A DNA stretch of 21,767 bases from a virus: positions 1 to 21,767 of the IMG/VR virus record IMGVR_UViG_3300021085_000257. One strand, written 5' to 3'. The notes beneath the pieces were generated by a model. That model did not search any database. It was given only the letters and a program-made list of their open reading frames with translations, and had not been told where the DNA came from. A program made the position numbers and the translations under genes. This document shows positions 16,040 to 21,767 of this stretch, in pieces (the first letter of the stretch is position 1; each line of letters starts with the position of its first letter).

Positions 16040-16302
16040 GTAGGTTGGGAAAGGTCAGAGCCCATTGTACTTTGTGTATAAACAATTACCTACTTCCAAG
16101 TCTCGGCTGGTACGACTCACATGAAGCGTATTTTGAGATTAGATGGAACCGTAGCAGGTTCCGTCTGACTGAAACAATCTACATGAAACTTAAACATTAT
16201 TACATTCGTAATAATGCATTTGTATCTTATTAATTACTTCTATCACAAACGAAGTATAATAGTTTGAGCGTTAGCGAAAACATTAAGAGCTTTAGCTCTT
16301 AA
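16040..16302 (+). ncRNA. Candidate structured RNA module B
   Basis: A dense series of stems starts at the predicted transcription start. GTAGGT (16040-16045) pairs with ACCTAC (16088-16093) and encloses TGGG/CCCA (16046-16049 with 16061-16064) and ATTGT/ACAAT (16064-16068 with 16082-16086; base 16064 can serve only one), a three-way junction. AGTC/GACT follows (16099-16117). Next is a 12-bp hairpin, 16139-16150 with 16157-16168, around GGAACC-GTAGCA-GGTTCC. Then comes a perfect 9-bp hairpin CATTATTAC/GTAATAATG with an ATTC loop (16195-16216), and last TTAAGAGC-TTTA-GCTCTTAA (16283-16302). The final hairpin has no T-run, so it is a poor intrinsic terminator. A 62-codon frame with a TTG start overlaps part of this but has no ribosome site. 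The RNA class is unknown to me. Confidence 0.4.
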
Positions 16303-16308
16303 CAAAAA

Positions 16309-16316
16309 CATAAATA
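16309..16316 (+). promoter_or_regulatory. Candidate T4-type late promoter box for the internal-protein gene
   Basis: CATAAATA, 7 of 8 to TATAAATA, lies 31 nt upstream of the ATG at 16347, a usual distance. The downstream protein looks like a head component, which fits late expression. Confidence 0.5.
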
Positions 16317-16346
16317 GTATTAGTAAACTTATAAGGTATATTCAAG

Positions 16347-17090
16347 ATGAAAATAAATGATATTCTAACAGAAGCAAAAGCTGATCCTGATGTAGTAAAA
16401 AGATTTGCAGGTGTAAGTGCCAGTCAAAGATCTTATTACATATATCACTGGGCTAAAGAAAAAGGCATTCCTTCAGATGATGCTATGGAAATGGCAGGTT
16501 ATACAAGAGGCTCGTATATAGGCCAAGGATCATACAATTGGGAATATAATCCACCACGTGAAAGTTTAGCAACTGAAGCTCCTGTAGGTATGTTAAAAAA
16601 AGCTGGACAGGCCGTAGGTGCTAAAGCACTTGGAGCAATTGGCATGAAGGGCAAAGCAGGCAATTTAGCAGGCAAAGCAGATCTTAGTGCTACAGCAAAT
16701 ACCTTATATAATGAATTTAGACAGTACCTTGGAACACAAGGACTAGATATAAAAAACGCAACAGGTCCATCTTTAGTTGCATTTTTAAAATCTAAGCGTG
16801 TTAAGAAAATTGGTGCTGTTCCTAAAGGTCCACTAACTAAGCAAGTTATGGATAATGCATTTATGCAAGCCGCAAAAGAAGCAATGAATACACAGCAAGG
16901 TGTAAAAGGACCAGTTGCTAGTCCTGCACCTGCTCCTAAGAAAGCTGTTGCTAAAAAAGTTCCAGCTGGGTCTAGTGGTTATGTAAAGACTAAGGATGCT
17001 GCACTTCAACTCAATGCAAAAGAGAAAAGAAGATTAATTCAACAACTTGAAAAAAGTATTAAAATTCCAGCTAAGAAACCTACTGTTTAA
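16347..17090 (+). CDS. Putative internal head protein with capsid-targeting leader
   Basis: The 247-aa protein begins MKINDILTEAKADPDV. This is like the capsid-targeting leader of T4 internal proteins (MKTYQEFIAEA) and ends in L7-T8-E9 before A10, a match to the T4 prohead protease gp21 site (L/I-x-E). Such proteins are packed into the prohead, trimmed, and injected with the DNA. That assignment is inference from the leader alone. The body has YYIYHWAKEKGIPSDDAMEMAGY (residues about 30-52; a short helical segment), an Ala/Gly/Lys-rich middle, and a proline-alanine-lysine linker (PVASPAPAPKKAVAKK) before a basic C-terminal helix. No known domain is recognised. The start has AAGG 10 nt upstream. 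The gene stands alone behind a late-type box, and its stop overlaps that of the convergent gene. Confidence 0.65.
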   Translation: MKINDILTEAKADPDVVKRFAGVSASQRSYYIYHWAKEKGIPSDDAMEMAGYTRGSYIGQGSYNWEYNPPRESLATEAPVGMLKKAGQAVGAKALGAIGMKGKAGNLAGKADLSATANTLYNEFRQYLGTQGLDIKNATGPSLVAFLKSKRVKKIGAVPKGPLTKQVMDNAFMQAAKEAMNTQQGVKGPVASPAPAPKKAVAKKVPAGSSGYVKTKDAALQLNAKEKRRLIQQLEKSIKIPAKKPTV

Positions 17091-17317
17091 AAATAAGGTA
17101 AGCCGGACTTTTTAGTAGTCTCTAGATTTTCTTTAATTATATCAGAAATAATATCACGGTCTTCCGGTGGAAGCTCAAACGTTTCATTCATAGTAAGTGA
17201 TCCACGCATATGCCATGCAAGTTTAAAAAGATTGTAACGCATTTGCTTCACTTCTTTTTCTAGGACCCCAACTTCGTGAAGTATTTCTGATACGCTTAGT
17301 GCTAAGATCCTTATACG
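17087..17317 (-). CDS. C-terminal -1 frameshift extension of the gp26-like protein
   Basis: This is a 76-codon open frame in the -1 phase of the gp26-like gene, beginning at codon CGT directly after its slippery site and ending with TAA at 17089-17087. In this phase an upstream TGA lies only a few codons before the slippery site, so the frame opens right at the junction. The peptide runs RIRILALSVSEILHEVGVL, then EKEVKQMRYNLFKLAWHMRGS, LPPEDRDIISDIIKENLE and TTKKSGLPYF, i.e. protein-like, mostly helical, with no stop. There is no good ribosome site for the first internal starts (GTG 17251, ATG 17242). Known phage tail chaperones (lambda gpG/gpGT) use this same design. Alternatively it is an independent 51-aa protein from ATG 17242. 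I recall a similar small frame near gp26 in cyanophages. Confidence 0.7.
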   Translation of the reverse strand, partial: RIRILALSVSEILHEVGVLEKEVKQMRYNLFKLAWHMRGSLTMNETFELPPEDRDIISDIIKENLETTKKSGLPYF

Positions 17318-18165
17318 AAAAAACTTGATTGATCAAATGTTACAGGAACTGTATAAGTTGCTGGCACACCTGCTTCTATTTCTTCCGGAGTAGCATCTAT
17401 TACTAGTGGCTTAATTGTAAATTTTTCTCTTTGCTTTTCGATATGATCGGTAACACTAGAAAATAATTGTTTATCTGAATTAGCAATAAACTCTTTGATA
17501 TGACCTCTATCACTAACAACATCTTCACCAATTCTAATTGAATGAATTGAATGCTCGAGTGTATCTAAAGTAAGGTCTGTTAATTTTTTAAAACTATCAG
17601 TGAACGTTTGTAGTTTATCACTTTCAGATATTTGATCGTTATTAAGTGCATTGTATATTCTTTGTTCGTTAAACGTTGCTGTACTAGTTTCAGTAAACTG
17701 TCTGTATGTTAACGGCTTTAAATGAACAGTTAAATCGCCCATGTTAAATTCGTGTTCGTAGTTTACATTTGAAAACTGATCTAACATTACTCTTAGATCT
17801 AGATCAAAGTCTTTATCTTCACCAGAAACTGGTACTTTAATACTAACTTCCATCTTTTCACCATATGTTGCTATACGAATAGCAATTAAGCATGCATCAA
17901 GATCCATTGAAGGCATATTAAATGCGTCTTTAATTGCCGGTATACAACTTTGAATTACATCAACTGTAGCTTGACCGTTCAATAAAGCATCTGGTGTTTT
18001 GATCATTATTTCGTCCCTAGCCGTCATAGGAAATACTGGATACTCACCTGTTTCAGATACTTCCAAACTTCCTTTAGGGTAATATTGCCCGTTACTTGGT
18101 AACGACAAATATATCTTAGGTTGTCTAAAATATTTCTGTAACGGATTTGTGTTTTTGTTTTCCAT
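17311..18165 (-). CDS. 26: Baseplate/tail assembly protein gp26-like
   Basis: The 284-aa protein resembles the gp26-type T4 baseplate protein of marine phages: QPKIYLSLPSNGQYYPKGSL (residues 14-33), FPMTARDEIMIKTPDALLNG, CIPAIKDAFNMPSMDLDACL, and LTYRQFTETSTATFNEQR. T4 gp26 is 208 aa. The longer frame from 18207 is not used: the ATG at 18165 has a perfect AGGAGG at 18171-18176. The gene ends AGT TTT TTC GTA TAA, so T TTT TTC stands in frame as a canonical -1 slippery heptamer two codons before the stop. A shift gives a 359-aa fusion (283 + 76). Its place beside a tape-measure-like gene fits a chaperone that binds the tape measure, as gpG/gpGT do. The hub-subunit label in databases may not reflect its real role. 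Confidence 0.8.
   Translation of the reverse strand: MENKNTNPLQKYFRQPKIYLSLPSNGQYYPKGSLEVSETGEYPVFPMTARDEIMIKTPDALLNGQATVDVIQSCIPAIKDAFNMPSMDLDACLIAIRIATYGEKMEVSIKVPVSGEDKDFDLDLRVMLDQFSNVNYEHEFNMGDLTVHLKPLTYRQFTETSTATFNEQRIYNALNNDQISESDKLQTFTDSFKKLTDLTLDTLEHSIHSIRIGEDVVSDRGHIKEFIANSDKQLFSSVTDHIEKQREKFTIKPLVIDATPEEIEAGVPATYTVPVTFDQSSFFV
17317..17323 (-). promoter_or_regulatory. Slippery heptamer T TTT TTC for -1 ribosomal frameshifting
   Basis: On the minus strand six T residues followed by C are phased as (AG)T TTT TTC in the gp26-like frame. Both Phe tRNAs can re-pair after a one-base slip (UUU and UUU). Two small possible stems follow (CTTA-GCAC-TAAG and ACTT-CACG-AAGT), weaker than a typical stimulator. 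There is no obvious upstream Shine-Dalgarno-like stimulator. Confidence 0.65.
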
Positions 18166-18170
18166 ATATT

Positions 18171-18176
18171 CCTCCT
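18171..18176 (-). promoter_or_regulatory. Shine-Dalgarno deciding the gp26-like start
   Basis: AGGAGG on the minus strand, 5 nt before the ATG at 18165. It selects this start over the ATG at 18207, which lacks a ribosome site and would add 14 residues. Confidence 0.85.
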
Positions 18177-18189
18177 GGCTAAATACTAT

Positions 18190-18197
18190 TATAAATG
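18190..18197 (+). promoter_or_regulatory. Candidate late promoter box for the tape-measure gene
   Basis: TATAAATG, 7 of 8 to TATAAATA, lies 49 nt upstream of the GTG start at 18246. Together with the minus-strand box at 18211-18218 it forms a divergent late promoter pair facing past each other. Confidence 0.5.
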
Positions 18198-18210
18198 TAT
18201 ATACCATTTT

Positions 18211-18218
18211 TATTTATA
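18211..18218 (-). promoter_or_regulatory. T4-type late promoter (perfect TATAAATA) for the gp26-like gene
   Basis: On the minus strand an exact TATAAATA lies 45 nt upstream of the gp26-like ATG (18165) and upstream of its AGGAGG. This is the best late promoter match in the window. Confidence 0.7.
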
Positions 18219-18245
18219 TACGTACTTAACTGGATTAGATTATAA

Positions 18246-20930
18246 GTGGCTGACGAAATTAAAATTGAAAATATAGGCGGTGAGAACGGTGTCGCTAGTG
18301 AAGTAACACTGGTGCGACTTGTTGCGGCTATGGAAAAAATGGCCAAGACTTCGGGTAACGATCCTAAGTCACAAGGTGCTAAAACACAACAAGCATACAA
18401 CAAAGCCCAACAGAACGGTGTTAAAGTATCAACTAAGCATAGAGAAGCTGTTAAAGATAATACTACAGCCGTTAAAAACAATACAAAGTATTTGAACTTA
18501 ATGGGCGGCGGATTATTAAAACTTGCAACAGCAAGCATTGGTGCTGCTATTGGCGGCCTAAAAGGACTTACTGAAGAGTTAATATCCGGCGGCGACAGTT
18601 TATCAGATTTTGCTAAACATGTGCCTGTAGTTGGCTCAACGTTAACAATGTTTACAGGAATACTTGATAGAAGTTATGCATCATTCCAATCAATGGCTCT
18701 TGCAGGTGCTGATTTTGGTTATAGTTTAGCAGATCTTAGATCAACAGCCGCTGAAGCAAGACTACCTCTAGAAACATTCAGTGCAATGGTAGCACAAAAT
18801 ACTGAAAATTTAGCTGCATTTGGTGGTAACGTAACACGCGGCGCCAGACAAATTGCAGGAATGACTGATTCACTAGGAAAAGATACAAGAGAAGAATTTC
18901 TTGCAATGGGCTTCACAATGGAAGACCTTAACGAAACAATGTCTAGAAATGCATACTTAAATAGAGCAGGTTCAAGGACAGAAATTCTTAGTAAAGCACA
19001 AAATGCAGAAGCAGCTGCAAGTTTAACAAAGAATATGTTAACACTTTCAAAATTAACAGGCCAAGACGTAAAAACACAACAAGATAAAATTGCACAAGCT
19101 CAAATGGACTTTGCATTCCAAATGGAATTAGCAAAACTAGATAAGAAAGAAAGAGAAAAATTAAATGCTGCAATGGCTGAAGCACAAGCTACAGGCGGCA
19201 AAGTTGCTGTTGATGCTCTAAAAGCAGAATTCTTAGGAATGCCTCCAGTAACTAGAGAACTTCAATTGTTTACAGCAACTCAATCAGAAAATGCTTCATT
19301 AGTGAGTGCTATGTTATCTAAAGCATTAGATAAAAGCACTACACTTGAACAGTTTGAATCAGGACAAGCAGATAGAATGGCCAACTATCTAGAAGCACAA
19401 GTAGCAGCTGCAGGCGAACTAGATGCAATTTTAAAATTAGCAGCCGCAGGCGGTGAAGGTATTCCTAGTGAAATATCAGCATTATTTGCAGGTCAAGTTG
19501 ATCTAATATCAAAATATTTTACAGAATCGGGCGAAGGTCTTATATTTGCAAAAGATGAATTTTTAGCAGATTATGCAGCAGGTAAGATTAAGCCAGAAGA
19601 AGGCGGCGAACTTGATTCTATGGGAACATTTATAGAAGCTCTTGGAAACGCAAGACTAGCAATTGTAGACAACTTTATTAATCCTATTGTAGATTTGCTT
19701 TCCCCGGTAATTAAGGATATAACAGCATCCTTTAGTTCATTTGTAGGCGAAGAAGGTACTAATACTAAGTTTCAAAACGCACTAAAAGGCCTAAGTACAT
19801 ACATAAACCAATTTAAAATAGATTTTAAAGAAGATCCTAGCAAAGCGGTGACAGGTGTATTTAAAGATATTTCAAAAAGCATATCTGAATTTTTTATGGG
19901 CGGAGTTGATGAAAATGGCAAAGAATTTGAAGGATTTTACCAATCAACACTAGCACCAATGTTTGTAAAGATAGGTGAAGATATAATGAAAGGAATAGGT
20001 GTTGTTTTTAAAGAAGGGGTTACGTCATTATTCCAAAATCCATTAGTGATAGGTGCGATGGTAGGTGGCATTGGTTTGATGTTTGCAGGCGGCAAAATTA
20101 AGACTGCTATGGCACTAGGCGCAGCTTCACTATTTTCACGTTTAAAAACACCCGGAGCAAGTCCTACTGTTACTAGAGCACCTGCAGGTGCAATTGATCC
20201 TAAAACAGGCAAAAAAATAGGCGGACAATTCCAACCTGTCAAAAAGAATCCTTTATTAAGTTTTGGTAAAGGCGCGGCTCGCGGAATGAAATTTATTCCA
20301 GGTGTTGGTCTTGTTGCCGCTGGTGCAATGGGATTATATGACGGCTTTGGCGGATTTAATGCAGATGAAGATGCAGGATTTGGCGAAAGTCTAGGTAATG
20401 CTGGAAGTAGCATAATGAATGGACTAACATTTGGTTTACTTGGTTCAAGTCCACAAGAAATTGCTGCAGAAGCTGAAGCTAAAAAACTAGAAGAAGCAGA
20501 GAAAAAAGATTTAGCAAAAGATCTAGGGTTAACAACTGAAAGTGCAAAATTACTAGAAAGAATGGCCGGTATCGGCGGCGGGATGGAAAGAGTTGCAGGA
20601 GCATTTGAAAGAATTGATAAATTAGAAAGATTTAGTGAAAATGTAAATGCAATACAAAAAGGACTTGACATATCAGAGCTTTCCAAGTATAATGTTAATA
20701 TGCAAGAAATAGCAAGGTCCTTAGAAGACATGAATAAAGCGTTAGCAGAAGATAATAAAGGATTATTTGGCGGATCAGGCGTAGCATCAGCTGATTTACT
20801 TAAAAAGATGGGCGGATCAGGAGTGAGCGAAGAGACTGCAAACAATATAAATACAGCGTTAGTGAAAATGTCTTCAAAACTAGATAAAATTATTACACAT
20901 ACAAAAGCGACAGCAGACGCCGTAGACTAA
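18246..20930 (+). CDS. Putative tail tape-measure protein (gp29-like role)
   Basis: This 894-aa protein has the character of a tape measure: long helical, Ala/Lys/Glu-rich stretches (about 1-80 and 230-420) and hydrophobic Gly/Ala-rich segments. These lie at about 86-108 (LLKLATASIGAAIGGL), 594-632 (PLVIGAMVGGIGLMFAGG and AMALGAASLF) and about 680-705 (FIPGVGLVAAGAMGLYDGFGG). Such segments may insert in the host membrane during DNA entry. T4 gp29 is 590 aa; a longer protein would predict a longer tail, if tail length scales with it. The divergent gp26-like chaperone candidate beside it supports the call, as tape measures and their chaperones are usually adjacent. No sequence motif proves it. 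The start is GTG at 18246 with only a weak GGA ribosome site. Portal gp20 follows after 9 bp. Confidence 0.6.
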   Translation: MADEIKIENIGGENGVASEVTLVRLVAAMEKMAKTSGNDPKSQGAKTQQAYNKAQQNGVKVSTKHREAVKDNTTAVKNNTKYLNLMGGGLLKLATASIGAAIGGLKGLTEELISGGDSLSDFAKHVPVVGSTLTMFTGILDRSYASFQSMALAGADFGYSLADLRSTAAEARLPLETFSAMVAQNTENLAAFGGNVTRGARQIAGMTDSLGKDTREEFLAMGFTMEDLNETMSRNAYLNRAGSRTEILSKAQNAEAAASLTKNMLTLSKLTGQDVKTQQDKIAQAQMDFAFQMELAKLDKKEREKLNAAMAEAQATGGKVAVDALKAEFLGMPPVTRELQLFTATQSENASLVSAMLSKALDKSTTLEQFESGQADRMANYLEAQVAAAGELDAILKLAAAGGEGIPSEISALFAGQVDLISKYFTESGEGLIFAKDEFLADYAAGKIKPEEGGELDSMGTFIEALGNARLAIVDNFINPIVDLLSPVIKDITASFSSFVGEEGTNTKFQNALKGLSTYINQFKIDFKEDPSKAVTGVFKDISKSISEFFMGGVDENGKEFEGFYQSTLAPMFVKIGEDIMKGIGVVFKEGVTSLFQNPLVIGAMVGGIGLMFAGGKIKTAMALGAASLFSRLKTPGASPTVTRAPAGAIDPKTGKKIGGQFQPVKKNPLLSFGKGAARGMKFIPGVGLVAAGAMGLYDGFGGFNADEDAGFGESLGNAGSSIMNGLTFGLLGSSPQEIAAEAEAKKLEEAEKKDLAKDLGLTTESAKLLERMAGIGGGMERVAGAFERIDKLERFSENVNAIQKGLDISELSKYNVNMQEIARSLEDMNKALAEDNKGLFGGSGVASADLLKKMGGSGVSEETANNINTALVKMSSKLDKIITHTKATADAVD

Positions 20931-20939
20931 AGGAAAAAC

Positions 20940-21767
20940 ATGAGCTGGAAAAAATACTTTACACCAGTACCAACAGGTACTAATGTTGATGGAAGCTATA
21001 GTCCGTTCAGTGGATACAATGGCGGGCTTCAGCCTGGACCTGCTACTAAGAATTATAATTCACATTTACCAGATGTATACGTAGGTAGTCCAAATCGTGT
21101 TGAACGTTATGGTCAATACAACACAATGGACAGTGATTCAGAAGTTAATGCGGCACTAGATATCCTTGCTGAGTTTTGTACACAAAAGAATGAGCAAAAT
21201 GGCACTAACTTTACATTAGAATTTAAACAAAAAGCAACAAATTCTGAAACAACAATTTTAGCAAAGTATTTACAGCAATGGTGTAAACTTAATAAGTTTG
21301 AAACACGTATGTTTAGACTTATACGTAATGCATTTAAGTACGGTGATCAATTATTTGTTAGAGATCCTGAAACTAAAAAGTTATATCATGTAGATGCAGC
21401 AAATTTAACAAAAATTATTGTTAACGAATCAGAAGGCAAGACTCCTGAACAATATATTATCAAAGATTTTAATTTAAACTTTGGTGATTTAGTTGCAACA
21501 ACTCCGCATCAAACAAATGGTCAAACAAATAACGGTGGCGCAGGCAGTTATCAAAGCGCAAGTGCTGGTAAAGGTTATATTGGAAGCCAACAAGGTAGTC
21601 AAGCAGGCACACGTTGGAGTAGAGAAGAGTCAGAAATAGCCGTAGATGCCGATCATGTTGTACATCTTAGCATGAGTGAAGGCTTAGACAACAACTATCC
21701 ATTTGGTAATTCATTATTAGAAACAATTTTTAAAGTATACAAGCAAAAAGAACTATTAGAAGACGCA
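20940..21767 (+). CDS. 20: Portal vertex protein gp20, N-terminal part
   Basis: gp20 forms the dodecameric portal through which DNA is packed and to which the tail neck attaches. The 276 codons in the window begin at ATG 20940, with AAGGA (20930-20934) as ribosome site, and run off the right edge. T4 gp20 is 524 aa. Clear gp20 landmarks are GSPNRVERYGQYNTMDSDSE followed by VNAALDILAEFCTQ, LAKYLQQWCKLNKFETRMFR, NAFKYGDQLFVRD, and DADHVVHLSMSEGLDNNYPFG-type text near the end (AVDADHVVHLSM, NYPFGNSLLE). A Gly/Ser/Gln-rich insert (residues about 185-222) separates the two blocks. It is co-transcribed with the tape-measure-like gene, from which it is separated by 9 bp. Confidence 0.95.
   Translation, partial: MSWKKYFTPVPTGTNVDGSYSPFSGYNGGLQPGPATKNYNSHLPDVYVGSPNRVERYGQYNTMDSDSEVNAALDILAEFCTQKNEQNGTNFTLEFKQKATNSETTILAKYLQQWCKLNKFETRMFRLIRNAFKYGDQLFVRDPETKKLYHVDAANLTKIIVNESEGKTPEQYIIKDFNLNFGDLVATTPHQTNGQTNNGGAGSYQSASAGKGYIGSQQGSQAGTRWSREESEIAVDADHVVHLSMSEGLDNNYPFGNSLLETIFKVYKQKELLEDA

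Larger units (their letters stand above)
15800..16346. other. 547-bp non-coding region between SegE-like and internal-protein genes
   Basis: This is the only gap over 300 bp. It holds two structured RNA candidates, a tandem repeat with a promoter-like sequence, a hairpin at 16283-16302 and a late box at 16309-16316. Other gaps in the window are 80 bp or less. Also present are short G/C-richer bits such as GAACGAAGCGAGGG (15962-15975) and GAGCGTTAGCG (16266-16276) that do not match the surrounding AT-rich style. Nothing here was recognised as tRNA, tmRNA or a mobile element. Confidence 0.75.

Noticed and set aside
16032-16062. tmRNA-like start (GTCGACGTAGG)
   Set aside because: It recalls the TTCGACG of tmRNA, but I found no acceptor stem, T-arm or tag-coding frame.
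16045-16233. 62-codon plus-strand frame with TTG start in the non-coding gap
   Set aside because: No ribosome site, and two perfect or near-perfect hairpins run through it, so structured RNA explains the sequence better. The second half (LTETIYMKLKHYYIRNN) is mildly protein-like, so it is not fully excluded.
16255-16260. TATAAT in the gap as a promoter
   Set aside because: No -35 element at 16-18 nt upstream (the hexamer there is AATTAC).
16283-16302. TTAAGAGC-TTTA-GCTCTTAA as an intrinsic terminator
   Set aside because: A good 8-bp hairpin, but no T-run follows on the plus strand and only TGTTTT follows on the minus strand. Kept only as the last stem of the RNA candidate.
18166-18207. 14-residue N-terminal extension of the gp26-like protein
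   Set aside because: The AGGAGG lies inside this stretch and points to the ATG at 18165. The extension would also begin before the predicted late transcript has a ribosome site.
19937-20845. 302-codon antisense frame inside the tape-measure-like gene
   Set aside because: It is the complement of a well-supported gene with Ala/Gly/Lys-rich codons that rarely give stops on the other strand. The product is Ser/Pro/Leu-rich with no motif.
1-21767. CRISPR array, transposon, integrase, tRNA, retron or defence island
   Set aside because: No regularly spaced repeats, no transposase, integrase or reverse transcriptase frames, and no cloverleaf with a matching T-arm was seen. The window is core phage genes apart from one gap.

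Overview
The window is a structural and replication region of a T4-like contractile-tailed phage (myovirus) of the marine cyanophage/pelagiphage type. The evidence is the set of recognisable T4-type core proteins: baseplate wedge gp6, gp25 and gp53, hub gp5, late sigma factor gp55, recombination nuclease gp47/gp46, a gp26-type baseplate protein and portal gp20. The DNA is AT-rich, genes are tightly packed with TAATG-type overlaps, T4-like late promoter boxes (TATAAATA and near matches) are present, and there are two consensus host sigma70 promoters. No host gene, integrase, tRNA, transposon or CRISPR array is visible. The sequence alone does not decide between a cyanobacterial and a SAR11-type host.

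Layout. Positions 1-11349 form one minus-strand baseplate operon, read right to left: a gp48/gp54-like tube-cap protein, gp53, a 1162-aa hub protein carrying an M15 peptidase domain, a gp5-like hub/spike protein ending in a lambda-R-like transglycosylase domain, gp25, gp6, and the start of a large structural protein in the gp7 position. A short divergent region (11350-11432) then switches to the plus strand: gp55, gp47, gp46, a 62-aa conserved-type small protein and a SegE-like GIY-YIG endonuclease. gp55 and gp47 each have a TTGACA-N17-TATAAT promoter, so this block looks early.

A 547-bp gap (15800-16346) has no convincing gene. It is rich in nested inverted repeats that fold into two branched modules, separated by a 22-bp tandem repeat; the second repeat copy ends in a sigma70-like -10 box. 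It is the best candidate here for an undescribed structured RNA. Next comes a plus-strand protein with a T4 internal-protein-like capsid-targeting leader, and convergent to it a minus-strand gp26-type baseplate/tail chaperone gene. The gp26-type gene ends on an in-frame T TTT TTC slippery heptamer, directly before a 76-codon open -1 frame. This predicts a gpG/gpGT-style programmed frameshift product that stops exactly where the neighbouring convergent gene stops. A divergent late-promoter region then leads to an 894-aa tape-measure-like protein and the start of portal gene 20, which runs off the window.

How it fits together: host RNA polymerase would read gp55 and the gp46/47 recombination genes early. 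gp55 would then direct polymerase to the TATAAATA-type boxes in front of the baseplate, tape-measure, chaperone and head genes. The baseplate hub carries two different peptidoglycan-cutting activities, one glycan-directed and one peptide-directed, presumably for entry through the host wall.
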